Positions 6,802-15,562 are shown, numbered from the stretch's first letter. The stretch is DNA of 64,000 bases from Geothrix sp. SG200 (GCF_022808935.1 NZ_JAKZFR010000002.1:372001-436000); one strand, 5' to 3'. Numbers and translations: made by a program. Notes: generated by a model not told the origin, from the sequence alone.

Positions 6802-8886
6802 TCAGCTCACCTCGGCCAGCCTCAGCCGCACCTGCTCGCGATGCAGCCAAGCAGCTTGGGCCTCGCTGAGGCCGTGCGCCAGCGCCCGGTCGGCGGCCTC
6901 GCGGCAGCGAGCCAGGAGCCGGCGGTCGCGCACCAGGTCCGCCACCTGGAACTGAGGCATCCCCGCCTGCCTCACGCCGAAGAATTCCCCAGGGCCGCGC
7001 AGCTCCAGGTCCCGCTGGGCGATGCGGAAGCCATCCTGGGTCTCCACCAAGGTCTGAAGCCGCTCCGTCTCCGAGCCGCTGATCATGAGGAAGTGGCTGC
7101 GATGCGCGCCGCGCCCCACCCGGCCCCGCAGCTGGTGGAGCTGGCTGAGGCCGAAGCGCTCGGCGTGGTCCACCACCATCACCGTGGCGTTGGGCACATC
7201 CACCCCTACCTCGATGACGGTCGTGGCCAGCAGGATCTTCGCCTCGCCGGAGGCGAACCTCGCCATGCGGGCGGCCATCTCGTCGGCCCTCACCCGGCCG
7301 TGGACCACCTCAATCGCCACGTCCGGGAAGATGCCCCGCAGCAGGGCCTCCATGGCCTGGATGTCGCGCAGCTGGACCTTGCCTTCGTCCGAGGGGTCGA
7401 TGCTCGGACTCACCACAAAGGCCTGGCGGCCCTCGGCCAGCTCGCGCCGCACTTGCTCCCAGGCACGCTCCGCGAACTCGGGCTTGTGCAGCTTGGTGGT
7501 GATGGGTTGGCGGCCCGGAGGAAGCTCGTCCAGCACGCTCTGGTCCAGGTCGCCGAAGATCGCCAGGGCCAGGGAGCGGGGGATGGGCGTGGCGCTCATG
7601 ACCAGCCAGTGCGGGTCGCCACCCTTCTCCTTCAACGCTTCGCGCTGCTTCACTCCGAACCGGTGCTGCTCGTCCACCACCACCAGCTGCAGCTTGTGGA
7701 AGGTCACCGCCTCCTGGAAGAGGGCGTGAGTGCCCACGATGTAGCGGGCTTCTCCGCTGGCGATGCGGGCCAATGCCGCCCGCTTCTCCGCGGCCTTCAT
7801 GCCGCCCAGGAGCAGCTGGAGGGAATCGGCCCGGTCGCCCAGGTAGCGCCGGAAGCTGGCGGCATGCTGGCGGGCGAGCACCTCCGTGGGCACCAGCAAG
7901 GCTCCCTGCCCGCCGGTCTCGGCGACCATGGCCATGGAGAGCAGCGCCACCAATGTCTTGCCGCTGCCCACGTCGCCCTGGAGCAGGCGGTTCATCACGC
8001 GGCCCGAGGTGAGGTCGTCCACGATGTCCTTGAAGGCCCGCCGCTGGGCTCCGGTGAGGTGAAAGGGGAGGAAGGACCGCAGCCGCTCGCGCAGCTCCGG
8101 CGAGGTGGGCACCACCAGGCCGCGGCGCTTCAGGCGCCCGGCGCGGCGCAGGGCCACGCCCAGGGAGAAGGCGAACAGCTCCTCCGCCGCCAGCCGCTCG
8201 TGGGCGGGCGACTGGCCCTTCTCCAGCAGGACCGGATCGCTGCCGTCCGGCGGATCGTGCAGCAGCCGGAACGCCGTCATGGCGTCCGGCAGATCCTTCG
8301 CCAGCTCGAGAGGCAGCCACTCCTCCGCCGCGTGGGTCCGGCCCAGGGCCTCCTGCACCAGCCTCTGCCGCGCCCGCCCCGGCATGGGTCCCAGCTTGCG
8401 GTAGAGGGGCAGGAAGCGCCGGACCCACGCGAGATCCTCGCCCCGGCCCATCACCTCGAACTGGGGGGCGCGCATCTCCAGACCCTGGCGGCCCACGGAG
8501 AGCGGACCGAAGGCCAGCAGGCGGTCGCCCACCTTCAGCGACCGGCCCAGGTAGGGCTGGTTGAACCAGATGAGGCGCAGGGTGCCCGTGCCATCCTCCA
8601 GCAGGGCCTCAGTGAGGGCCATGCGCTGCACGCGCGTGGTGCTCTGGCGCAGATCCCGCAGGGTGCCCAGGACGGTCACGATGCCTGAATCCGCCGGCTC
8701 GAAGCCCCGCAGGTCCAGGCTGTCCAGGGTCCGCAGGCTGCCCCGGTCCACGTAGCGGTAGGGCAGGCTCCACAGCAGGTCCCGCAGGGTGTCGACGCCC
8801 GCTTCCTGCAGCGCCGCCGCCCGCGCGGGGCCCAGGCCCCGGAGGACCGTGACCTTGGTGGATAGGGGCAGGGGCGCGAGCGTCAT
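6802..8886 (-). CDS. recG: ATP-dependent DNA helicase RecG
   Basis: Superfamily 2 helicase that remodels stalled replication forks and branch-migrates Holliday junctions. The 694-residue protein has the N-terminal wedge/OB domain (RYVDRGSLRTLDSLDL... to about residue 230), the Walker A motif LQGDVGSGKT, the DEQH Walker B motif VVDEQHRFGVKQ, motif III MSATPIPRSLA, and the C-terminal QLRGRVGRG motif VI. Length is normal. It starts ten bases after the DUF1835 gene, so the two are probably one transcript. Confidence 0.97.
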   Translation of the reverse strand: MTLAPLPLSTKVTVLRGLGPARAAALQEAGVDTLRDLLWSLPYRYVDRGSLRTLDSLDLRGFEPADSGIVTVLGTLRDLRQSTTRVQRMALTEALLEDGTGTLRLIWFNQPYLGRSLKVGDRLLAFGPLSVGRQGLEMRAPQFEVMGRGEDLAWVRRFLPLYRKLGPMPGRARQRLVQEALGRTHAAEEWLPLELAKDLPDAMTAFRLLHDPPDGSDPVLLEKGQSPAHERLAAEELFAFSLGVALRRAGRLKRRGLVVPTSPELRERLRSFLPFHLTGAQRRAFKDIVDDLTSGRVMNRLLQGDVGSGKTLVALLSMAMVAETGGQGALLVPTEVLARQHAASFRRYLGDRADSLQLLLGGMKAAEKRAALARIASGEARYIVGTHALFQEAVTFHKLQLVVVDEQHRFGVKQREALKEKGGDPHWLVMSATPIPRSLALAIFGDLDQSVLDELPPGRQPITTKLHKPEFAERAWEQVRRELAEGRQAFVVSPSIDPSDEGKVQLRDIQAMEALLRGIFPDVAIEVVHGRVRADEMAARMARFASGEAKILLATTVIEVGVDVPNATVMVVDHAERFGLSQLHQLRGRVGRGAHRSHFLMISGSETERLQTLVETQDGFRIAQRDLELRGPGEFFGVRQAGMPQFQVADLVRDRRLLARCREAADRALAHGLSEAQAAWLHREQVRLRLAEVS

Positions 8887-8896
8887 GGCGGCTGTT

Positions 8897-9607
8897 TCAG
8901 CCTAGCCGCGCCTCTATGGACTCCACCATCTTGGCGACGTAACGATCTCCGTACCAGGCCCCGTGGCGGGGATCCTCCAGCTTCCGGAGGCCCGTCATCA
9001 GGGCCGGCAGATCCAGGATCCCACGGTCCACGAGGCCCCGGATCTGGGTCCGGGTCCGGCCGGGGCCGGCGATGGGATGATCCTCCGCGAGCCGCGCCAG
9101 GGCCCGGGCCATCCAGGGAAGGGCCGGGATGCCGCAGCCGGCCAGCGCCTGCCAACCCCCCTCCAGGAAGGCGCTCCAGAGGCCCCGGGCCTGGGTCAGC
9201 GTCTCCTCCTCGAGCAGGACCCGTCCGGCGAACAGGCCAGGCAGAGCAGCCGGGGCGGTTTGCGACACGCCCCGCTCCAGGGGGACCAGGTCAGCGAGGG
9301 TGCCCTCGGGAAGCTCGGCGAGCACCCATAGCAGGCAGGCCTGCTCCCAGGGATCCGGGCCGAACCAGAGGACGGGCTCGGCGGTGCCGCCCAGGTCGTC
9401 CAGGACGAGCCTTGGCGGGTCCTCACCCTCGGGCAGATCCCACCAGTCGGCCCTCAATCCGGGCAGCCGGGAGGCATCGGACGTCCAGGGACCCACCGCC
9501 GGGGAATCCCGGCAGACACGCACGGCGCCGGGCAGGCCGGACCGCCGATGCACCGCGGCTGCGGCATCGCCACAGTGGAGGTGGATCAGGCTGTCGTGCG
9601 AAGCCAT
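8897..9607 (-). CDS. DUF1835-type protein
   Basis: A 236-residue protein whose N-terminus (SLIHLHCGDAAAAVHRRSGLPG followed by VRVCRDSPAVGPW) matches the DUF1835 pattern of GD, GxxG and RDxxxxGP. The C-terminal half is helical with ALARLAEDHP and RGILDLPALMTGLRKLEDPRHGAWYGDRYV, typical of the DUF3658-like tail of the same family. No catalytic motif is known. ATG 9607 follows GGGGAGG at good spacing; an upstream start at 9634 is less likely. It sits directly in front of recG. Function unknown. Confidence 0.7.
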   Translation of the reverse strand: MASHDSLIHLHCGDAAAAVHRRSGLPGAVRVCRDSPAVGPWTSDASRLPGLRADWWDLPEGEDPPRLVLDDLGGTAEPVLWFGPDPWEQACLLWVLAELPEGTLADLVPLERGVSQTAPAALPGLFAGRVLLEEETLTQARGLWSAFLEGGWQALAGCGIPALPWMARALARLAEDHPIAGPGRTRTQIRGLVDRGILDLPALMTGLRKLEDPRHGAWYGDRYVAKMVESIEARLG

Positions 9608-9690
9608 GGGCCTCCCCGGAATGGAGACACCCAAAGCATACGACCCGGGTCAATCGATCTGCCGGCCCTATCTCGGACGAATCGCTGCCT

Positions 9691-10905
9691 TCAGCGGGCG
9701 GAGCCCACCGCCTGCTTCGCCATGGCCTTGGCCAGGGCCTGCTCCAGGTCCGCCCACAGATCCTCGGGGCTCTCCAGGCCCACGGAGAGGCGCATGAGGG
9801 ACTGGGAGATGCCGCTGTGCTCGCGGGCCTCTGAGTCCACCACGCGGTGCGTGAGGGCGGCCGGGTGCTGGATGAGCGTGTCCACGCTGCCCAGGGACAC
9901 CGCCGGCGTCATGAGCTTCACTTCGGCCATCACCACGGCGGCGGCCTCGAAGCCCCCCTTCAGTTCGAAGGCCATGAGGGAGCCAGGGCCCTTCATCTGG
10001 CGGCCCAGAAGGCCCTTGGGATCCTGGCCCGGCAGGCCCGGGAAGTGGACGGCGGAGACGGCGGAATGCTTCGCCAGGCGCTCGGCGATCACCTGGGCGC
10101 CCGCCTGCTGGGCGCGCACGCGCAGGGGCAGCGTGGGCAGGCCGCGGTGCAGCAGGTAGGCCGCCAGGGGATGCAGCACATTGCCGGTGATGACGCGGAC
10201 CTTGCGCAGCTCCGTGGCCCAGTCGTTGTTGGTGGCCACGATGCCCGCCAGCACGTCGCCGTGCCCGCCCAGGAACTTGGTGGCGCTGTGGAGGACCAGG
10301 GTCACGCCCTGCTGGATGGGGTTCTGCAGGATGGGCGTGGCGAAGGTGTTGTCCACCAGCACGGGGACCTTGCCCGCCTGCCGCACCACATCGTCGAGAT
10401 CCACCATCGCGAGGGTGGGATTGGCGGGCGTCTCCACGATGACCATGGCCGTGTCGGGGCGGATCGCGGCGGCGATGCCGTCGGCCTCGGCCCAGGTCAC
10501 TTCGAGGCCCAGCATGCCGGAGGCCAGCAGGTGATCCGTGCCGCCATAGAGCGGGCGGACGGCCACGACATGGCCGCCCCGGGCCTTCGCCGCCATGAGG
10601 CAGGCGGTCACCGCCGCCATGCCCGAGCCGAAGGCCACGGCCTCCTCGGCGCCCTCCAGCTGGGCCAGGGCCTGTTCGTAGCGGGCGGTGGTCGGATTGT
10701 AGAGGCGGGAATAGACGGGGCTCCCGATGGGCAGCCCGCCCATGGCCATGGCCTCCAGGCTGCGGCCGCCCTCATCCAGGTCATGCAGGGGGTAGGTGCT
10801 GCTGAGGTCGATGGGCAGGGCGTGGACGCCTTGTTCGTGGAGCACCTCGCGGCCGGCGTGGACGGCCTGGGTCTCGATGGACAGGGCAGTGTTGGGCTTG
10901 GACAT
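9691..10905 (-). CDS. Trans-sulfuration PLP enzyme (cystathionine gamma-synthase/lyase family)
   Basis: A 404-residue fold-type I PLP enzyme of the Cys/Met metabolism family. It has SRLYNPTTARYEQALAQLEG, the PLP-stacking LYGGTDHL segment, VIVETPANPT with the cofactor aspartate region DLDDV, and the Schiff-base lysine in HSATKFLGGHGDV. The position that is a catalytic cysteine in methionine gamma-lyases (LYGC) is Gly here, which favours cystathionine gamma-synthase, cystathionine lyase or an O-acylhomoserine sulfhydrylase; I cannot decide among them. ATG 10905 follows TAGGAG; the longer reading to 10980 has no support. It is divergent from an Lrp/AsnC regulator, which probably controls it in response to an amino acid. 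Confidence 0.85.
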   Translation of the reverse strand: MSKPNTALSIETQAVHAGREVLHEQGVHALPIDLSSTYPLHDLDEGGRSLEAMAMGGLPIGSPVYSRLYNPTTARYEQALAQLEGAEEAVAFGSGMAAVTACLMAAKARGGHVVAVRPLYGGTDHLLASGMLGLEVTWAEADGIAAAIRPDTAMVIVETPANPTLAMVDLDDVVRQAGKVPVLVDNTFATPILQNPIQQGVTLVLHSATKFLGGHGDVLAGIVATNNDWATELRKVRVITGNVLHPLAAYLLHRGLPTLPLRVRAQQAGAQVIAERLAKHSAVSAVHFPGLPGQDPKGLLGRQMKGPGSLMAFELKGGFEAAAVVMAEVKLMTPAVSLGSVDTLIQHPAALTHRVVDSEAREHSGISQSLMRLSVGLESPEDLWADLEQALAKAMAKQAVGSAR

Positions 10906-10939
10906 GGGGACACTCCTATCCCCAATGTAGGTTTCATGA

Positions 10940-10958
10940 ATTCGGTAATCCCCCGAAT
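10940..10958. promoter_or_regulatory. Candidate operator between the PLP enzyme and Lrp genes
   Basis: ATTCGG and CCGAAT form a perfect 6-base inverted repeat with seven bases between, in the 77-bp divergent spacer. An 8-base palindrome TTCATGAA (10933-10940) abuts it. Placement and size suit an Lrp/AsnC dimer site controlling both directions; that assignment is inferred. Confidence 0.4.
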
Positions 10959-10982
10959 CTTTTTCGTGGAATGATGCCATTC

Positions 10983-11447
10983 ATGGAACTTGACCGAATC
11001 GACTGCGACATATTGAGCCTATTACAGAAGGATGCTCGCCTATCCAATAAGGAATTGGCCGGCGCGGTGGGTCTGGCGCCGTCCTCATGCCTGGCCCGCG
11101 TGCAGCGCCTGCGTTCCGAGGGCGTGCTGATGGGCGCCCATGCGGACGTGGACCCGGGAGCCTTGGGTGTGGGCCTCCAGGCCCTCATCGCCGTGCAGCT
11201 GCGCCAGCATAGCCGGGCTCAGGTGAAGGCCTTCTGGAAGCACGCCATGGGCCTGCCTGAGGTCCTGGCTGTCTTCCACGTGGCCGGCACACACGACTTC
11301 CAGGTGCACGTGGCCGTACGGGACGCCCACCACCTGCGCGACCTGGCCCTGGACGCCTTCACCACCCGCCCTGAAGTGGCCCACATCCAGACCAGCCTCA
11401 TCTTCGAGTGGGCCAAGGGCGCCGCGATGCCGAACTACCGGGCCTGA
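10983..11447 (+). CDS. Lrp/AsnC family transcriptional regulator
   Basis: A 154-residue regulator with an N-terminal helix-turn-helix (LDRIDCDILSLLQKDARLSNKELAGAVGLAPSSCLARVQRLRSEGVL) and a C-terminal RAM/AsnC ligand-binding domain at about residues 65-145 (LIAVQLRQHSRAQVKAFWKHAMGLPEVLAVFHVAGTHDFQVHVAV). The family forms octamers that respond to amino acids. ATG 10983 gives the usual MxLDxxD start; ATG 10971 and 10974 are in frame but have the GTGGA directly against them. Divergent from the trans-sulfuration enzyme, its most likely target. Its 3' end overlaps the converging HxlR gene by 13 bases. Confidence 0.92.
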   Translation: MELDRIDCDILSLLQKDARLSNKELAGAVGLAPSSCLARVQRLRSEGVLMGAHADVDPGALGVGLQALIAVQLRQHSRAQVKAFWKHAMGLPEVLAVFHVAGTHDFQVHVAVRDAHHLRDLALDAFTTRPEVAHIQTSLIFEWAKGAAMPNYRA

Positions 11448-11782
11448 TCCTCAGCGTCCACGATCTGGGTTCCCCACTGGGTGACCGCCTCCACAACCTG
11501 GCGGAAGCCCTGCCCCTTGCAGGTGAGCTCGTACTCCACCCGCACGGGCGTGGTGGGCAGGACACGGCGCACCAGCAGGCCCTGGCACTCCAGTTCCTTC
11601 AGCCGGGCGGAAAGCACTTTTTCCCCGATGCCGGGAACCCGGGCGGCCAGCTCGTTGAACCGGAGTGGCCCTTCCTGGAGGACCCACAGAATTTGCCCCG
11701 TCCAGGGCTTGCCCAGCAGGTCGATGGCCATGCGGAAGCACCGGCAGCTGGATGATTCAGGAAGGTTCATGAGGCGGTCCAT
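11435..11782 (-). CDS. HxlR-family transcriptional regulator
   Basis: A 115-residue winged-helix regulator. The HxlR core is clear: SCRCFRMAIDLLGKPWTGQILWVLQEGPLRF, then GIGEKVLSARLKELECQGLLVRR and YELTCKGQGFRQVVEAVTQWG. It keeps the N-terminal cysteines (Cys13, Cys15) that in several HxlR proteins sense quinones or aldehydes. ATG 11782 is used because residues before it in the longer reading (to 11944) are not HxlR-like; ATG 11770 is also possible. It is divergent from the DUF3187 outer-membrane protein gene and shares a 215-bp spacer containing a 7-base inverted repeat. Confidence 0.88.
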   Translation of the reverse strand: MDRLMNLPESSSCRCFRMAIDLLGKPWTGQILWVLQEGPLRFNELAARVPGIGEKVLSARLKELECQGLLVRRVLPTTPVRVEYELTCKGQGFRQVVEAVTQWGTQIVDAEDQAR

Positions 11783-11821
11783 GGGCCCGGGGAAAACCCG
11801 GCGGCACCACAAAACTATCCC

Positions 11822-11898
11822 AAAGAAAGCTGCTTGACAAGGGGAAGCAGCGATCTCACTATTGCTTTCATAGGGAAATAGGCTTCCCGAAAGAAAGC
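11822..11898. promoter_or_regulatory. Promoter/operator region between hxlR-type and DUF3187 genes
   Basis: TTGACA (11834-11839) and CACTAT (11857-11862) make a plus-strand promoter with 17-base spacing, pointing to the DUF3187 gene. The -35 is embedded in a perfect inverted repeat GCTGCTT (11829-11835) / AAGCAGC (11845-11851). GAAAGC (11825-11830) and GCTTTC (11864-11869) form an outer inverted pair, and AAAGAAAGC occurs twice as a direct repeat (11822-11830, 11890-11898). This layout fits binding by the adjacent HxlR protein. Confidence 0.5.
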
Positions 11899-11997
11899 AC
11901 AATCCGGACGACTCCGGCACCCAATCACCCATCGGCAGCGGCACCCCGCCTGGCGTGGGAGGGTCATCGACCCGTCTTCAACCAAGGAGCACCTCCC

Positions 11998-13068
11998 ATG
12001 CGCGCCGTTCTCGCGCTGGCCCTCGGCCTGTCCCTCCAGGCCCAGGACGAGCCCTACCCCGAGATGGGCCCTCTGCCCACCCGGAACATGTTCACCCTTC
12101 TCCAGGCCCCCATGACCTACCAGCCCCAGGCCCCGCGACCCATCGGCCGGGGTCGCTGGCAGGTGACCCTCACCCACGTCCGGGCCAACATCTTCGAGTT
12201 CTCCGACCTGATCAAGGACCATCCGCCCGCCTGGTTCCAGGGGCGCCACCGCATGGACCGGGCTTCCCTGGAGGCCCTGGCCGCCGAGTATCCCACCGCA
12301 CCTTTCATCTTCTACTTCGACGAGGAGATCGCCCGGACCACCCTCCAGGTGCGGCGTGGCCTCACCGACCGAACGGATGTCTGGGCGGAGCTGCCGGTGG
12401 AGCGCCACGGCGGAGGCGACCTGGACACCCCCATCGAGGCCTTCCACAAGACCTTCGGCTTCGAGCAGTGGGGGCGCACCGAGGTGGCTCGCAACCAGGC
12501 CGTGGTGGCCACCATCCGGTACGGACGCCTGGATTTCGTGCGGGAGGGCGCCCAGCCCACCCGCGTCCAGGACCCCCTGTTCGGCCTGGTCCACCTGATC
12601 CACCAGGATGCGACCACGGGCCTGAGCGCCACCCTCACGGTGAAGCCACCCCTTGCCCGCACCTACAACTCGTTCAAGTCAGGCTGGGACGTCGAGGGCG
12701 GGCTCAGCGGCTGGTGGCAGCCCTCCGCCACCCAGGTGATCTACGCCGGCGCCGCCTACACCCACCGGGGGCGCGGCAACGCCGCCTACAACCAGCTCGA
12801 CTACACGTCCGATCTGGGTGCCCATCTGACCTGGCAGGGGCGCCGCAACAAGGTGATCCAGCCCTTCCTCCAGCTCTACTTCCTGAGTGGCTTCAGCACG
12901 CCCCAGCCCTTTGCCAAGCTGCACGACAACAGCCTCCAGCACGACCTGGGCTTCCATGCCTATCTGAACTCCCGGACCACCCTGACCTTCCGCTACGTGA
13001 ACAACATCACCCACCACGAGAACACCGACGACGCCTCCTTCGCCCTGGGCGCGACGTACCGGTTCTGA
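11998..13068 (+). CDS. DUF3187-type outer-membrane beta-barrel protein
   Basis: A 356-residue protein with a short signal peptide (MRAVLALALGLSLQAQ) and a start GPLPTRNMFTLLQAPMTYQPQA that matches the DUF3187 pattern. The rest shows alternating amphipathic strands and the chain ends in ATYRF, a C-terminal aromatic typical of BAM-assembled barrels. No TonB box or plug is visible. RBS AAGGAG lies eight bases before ATG 11998. Its promoter region is shared with a divergent HxlR-type regulator, suggesting that expression responds to a small reactive compound. Substrate unknown. Confidence 0.75.
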   Translation: MRAVLALALGLSLQAQDEPYPEMGPLPTRNMFTLLQAPMTYQPQAPRPIGRGRWQVTLTHVRANIFEFSDLIKDHPPAWFQGRHRMDRASLEALAAEYPTAPFIFYFDEEIARTTLQVRRGLTDRTDVWAELPVERHGGGDLDTPIEAFHKTFGFEQWGRTEVARNQAVVATIRYGRLDFVREGAQPTRVQDPLFGLVHLIHQDATTGLSATLTVKPPLARTYNSFKSGWDVEGGLSGWWQPSATQVIYAGAAYTHRGRGNAAYNQLDYTSDLGAHLTWQGRRNKVIQPFLQLYFLSGFSTPQPFAKLHDNSLQHDLGFHAYLNSRTTLTFRYVNNITHHENTDDASFALGATYRF

Positions 13069-13089
13069 CCTGGATCCTGTTCTCTCCCG

Positions 13090-13695
13090 TCAGCGCCTGG
13101 AGCCATCCTCCCCGGCGGCCTCGCGGGCCAGGATCTTCTCGATGCGCCGGTCCGGCACCAGCCAGATGAGGGCGACCACCCAGTAGAGGGCGAACCCGGC
13201 CCAGCGGTTGGCGAAGGACAGGAGGATGGCGGCGGCATAGATCGCGACGGAGATCTTTCCCTTGAAGTCCCCGCCCACGGCCGCCTCGAGAAGCGATCCC
13301 CTGCCGTGGTGATGGATCAGGCATCGGCTCAGCAGGTAGTAGGCCAGGCCGGCCATGAGCAGGATGAACCCGTAGAGGGCCACGGGCCCGGCCGCGAAGT
13401 GGTTGCCCCCCATCCAGGCCGTGGCGAAGGGCACCAGGGAGAGCCAGAACAGCAGGTGCGTATTGGCCCACAGGATCGGCCCGTTCACCTTCCTGGCCGC
13501 ATGGAGCATGTGGTGGTGGTTGTTCCAGTAGATGGCGATGTAGATGAAGCTCAGCGCATAGCCCACGAAGGTGGGCAGGAGCGGCCGGAGGGCCGCGAAG
13601 GAGTCGCCGTGGGGCGCCCTCAGCTCGAGCACCATGATGGTGAGGATGATGGCCATCACGCCGTCACTGAAGGCTTCCAGCCGGTTCTTGCCCAT
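13090..13695 (-). CDS. TMEM175-family (DUF1211) potassium-channel-like membrane protein
   Basis: A 201-residue integral membrane protein with six predicted hydrophobic helices. The first carries the family signature RLEAFSDGVMAIILTIMVLEL (the FSDG motif starting at Phe9), followed by the second-helix pattern FVGYALSFIYIAIYWNNHHHML. Bacterial TMEM175 proteins form tetrameric potassium-permeable channels that lack the classic TVGYG filter. Length is typical for one six-helix unit. It is downstream of the DUF1697 gene on the same strand with a 35-bp gap, so it may be the last gene of the 16.5-13.1 kb operon. Confidence 0.9.
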   Translation of the reverse strand: MGKNRLEAFSDGVMAIILTIMVLELRAPHGDSFAALRPLLPTFVGYALSFIYIAIYWNNHHHMLHAARKVNGPILWANTHLLFWLSLVPFATAWMGGNHFAAGPVALYGFILLMAGLAYYLLSRCLIHHHGRGSLLEAAVGGDFKGKISVAIYAAAILLSFANRWAGFALYWVVALIWLVPDRRIEKILAREAAGEDGSRR

Positions 13696-13730
13696 GAACT
13701 CCTCGGATCCGCGATTGTTTCACGACCTGG

Positions 13731-14270
13731 CTAGGACAGGTGCTTGACCACCAGCCGCTGGAGCGTGGGAAGGCCCCGGAACGTCGCCTTCAGGCCCAAG
13801 GCCTTCTCGAAGACGGCGTTGGAAAAGGCGGACTGGCTCTGCTTGGTGCGGCAGCGCCACCACACCTCGCGGCCGTGGAAGCGGAAGTCGTCCTCCGCCG
13901 TCTCCAGGCTGCGGAGGCGGGCCGCCTGGGTTCCCGTGAGCGGGGCCCGGAGGAAGATCACGTTCATGGCCCGGGCCTCCGCCTGTTCCAAGGCATCGTA
14001 GGGGCAGCCGACCACCAGGGCCGCCAGTTCCGCGCCGGAGCGCAGGAACACGGCCACGGGAAACCCCAGCTTGGCCTCCAGGTGCGCCTCGAGGCGCGCC
14101 GCCAGGGACGCCTCGCCAGCCCGGCCCGCCTCGAAAACCACGTTCCCGCTGGCGATGAACGTCTCCACGCCCTGCAGGCCAAGTTCCTGGAAGCGCGCCT
14201 TCAGATCGGCCATGGTCACGATGTGGCCTCCGACGTTGATGGCGCGGAGGAAGGCGAAAGTCTTCGGCAT
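13731..14270 (-). CDS. DUF1697 protein
   Basis: A 179-residue cytoplasmic protein matching DUF1697 along its length: FAFLRAINVGGHIVTMADLKARFQELG at the start, VETFIASGNVVFEA, a middle helix and FRGLPTLQRLVVKHL at the end (ATFRGLPTL is the usual WTRNWNTV-type C-terminal block in this family). Function unknown; members are widespread single-copy accessory genes. It starts two bases after the stop of the preceding 429-residue gene, so translation is likely coupled. Confidence 0.85.
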   Translation of the reverse strand: MPKTFAFLRAINVGGHIVTMADLKARFQELGLQGVETFIASGNVVFEAGRAGEASLAARLEAHLEAKLGFPVAVFLRSGAELAALVVGCPYDALEQAEARAMNVIFLRAPLTGTQAARLRSLETAEDDFRFHGREVWWRCRTKQSQSAFSNAVFEKALGLKATFRGLPTLQRLVVKHLS

Positions 14271-14272
14271 GG

Positions 14273-15562
14273 CTATCCCAGCGCCCGATCCGCCAGCCGT
14301 CCCAGGTCGCCGCTGCCCTGGCTGTTGGCGAGGCTCTTGGCCAGGGCCACGACCATGGCCTCCTGCGCGGGAAGCGGCAGATCGGGCAGCAGGTCGGCGG
14401 CGGCGGCCACCGCCAGCACCTGGTGGGCGTGGTTGAAGGTGGGATCGTCCTGGACCGCCGCTTCGGCCAGGGCGGCCAGGGCCGCCTCTGCACGGCCTGC
14501 CTTGGCCAGCCCACCGGCATGGGCCATGGCCAGGGCCGGCTCCACGTCCAGGATCGCCTCCGTCAGGGCCCCGGCGTCCGGATCCGCGACCCGGGCGGCC
14601 CGCACCCGCTCCTCGGGCTCATCCGTGGGGAAGAGGTTCACCAGGGCCGCGGCCTGGCACCAGATGCGCGGGTCCGCGGAGCGGGCGCGCGCCACGGCGG
14701 CCAGGTAGACGTACGTCCACGCCGTCTTGCCCTCCAGGTCCCGCCGGGCGTCCAGCTGCTTCTCGGAAGCGGCCAGGACCAGGGCCGCCAGTGTGTCCCC
14801 GCTTCCCTGGCCCGCCTTCAGCCGGGCCGTGAAGGGATCCAGGAGCGCCACGAGGCCCAGGTCGCAGATCTCGCGCACCTGGGATTCCCAGGCCGCCGCG
14901 TCGAGCGTGGCCGGGGCCCAGGGCACGCTCGACGCGTCACCCAGCCGCTTGGCGGCGCGGCGGGCCCAGAAGGTGTCCTCCGGCGAGGCCGCCACCCAGG
15001 CCGCCAAGCCGAGGAGCCTCCGCCCGGTGGCTTTGGGCCGCTCCAGTCGCTCGTGCAGGTCGGCGAGATGGTCGCACACCACCGCCTTGTGCCCGACCGT
15101 GGCCATGTCCAGCTCGGTGAGCCCGCGAAGGCGCTGGAAGTCGGCTTCTGCGGGATGGTCGAAGCCCTGGGCCTCGGCGTAGGCCAGGCCGGGCCGACGG
15201 GACTGGATGAAGGCCTCCAGGTTCGGCCAGTGGCCGCTGCCCTTGGCCGCCGACACCTGGGCCAGGTTCTGGGGCGACCGGCGCCCTTCGTGGGCGGCCA
15301 TGTGCAGCTGCGTGGCCAGGGCCCGGTGGAAGCCCGCCTCGCTCAGCAGCGGCTGCAGGCGCAGCACCGCCCGCAGGCCGAGGATGCCGTGCGGCACGTG
15401 GGGCAGGTAGGCCTCCCAGTCAATGCGGGGGACGAGGGTCTTCACCGCCTCGCGCACCCCGTCACGCAGGCCGTCCGACTGGGCGAGCTGGGTCGCGAAG
15501 GCCCCGAAGAAATGCTCCGTCGGAGCCTCCAGCTGCTGCTGCCAGCGGGGGTCGACCGTCAT
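14273..15562 (-). CDS. Conserved protein of unknown function (429 residues)
   Basis: I do not recognise the family. The protein is alpha-helical and alanine/leucine-rich, without signal peptide or membrane segment. Conserved-looking features are histidine-bearing segments: PHVPHGILGLRAVLRLQPLL, ATQLHMAAHEG, and TELDMATVGHKAVVCDHLADLHERL. The last quarter looks like TPR or HEAT-type helix pairs (ALAMAHAGGLAKAGRAEAALAALAEAAVQ). The histidine pattern loosely recalls questin-oxidase-like proteins, but I would not assign that. ATG 15562 overlaps the TGA of the gene in front of it (ATGA), so the two are translationally coupled. Confidence 0.6.
   Translation of the reverse strand: MTVDPRWQQQLEAPTEHFFGAFATQLAQSDGLRDGVREAVKTLVPRIDWEAYLPHVPHGILGLRAVLRLQPLLSEAGFHRALATQLHMAAHEGRRSPQNLAQVSAAKGSGHWPNLEAFIQSRRPGLAYAEAQGFDHPAEADFQRLRGLTELDMATVGHKAVVCDHLADLHERLERPKATGRRLLGLAAWVAASPEDTFWARRAAKRLGDASSVPWAPATLDAAAWESQVREICDLGLVALLDPFTARLKAGQGSGDTLAALVLAASEKQLDARRDLEGKTAWTYVYLAAVARARSADPRIWCQAAALVNLFPTDEPEERVRAARVADPDAGALTEAILDVEPALAMAHAGGLAKAGRAEAALAALAEAAVQDDPTFNHAHQVLAVAAAADLLPDLPLPAQEAMVVALAKSLANSQGSGDLGRLADRALG

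Noticed and set aside
5461-8688. A plus-strand open frame of 1075 codons opposite the subtilisin and recG
   Set aside because: Both opposing genes are unmistakable with complete motifs, and the frame shows only low-complexity translation.
9691-10905. Assignment as methionine gamma-lyase
   Set aside because: The active-site cysteine typical of that enzyme (LYGC) is Gly in LYGGTDHL, so only the wider family is claimed.
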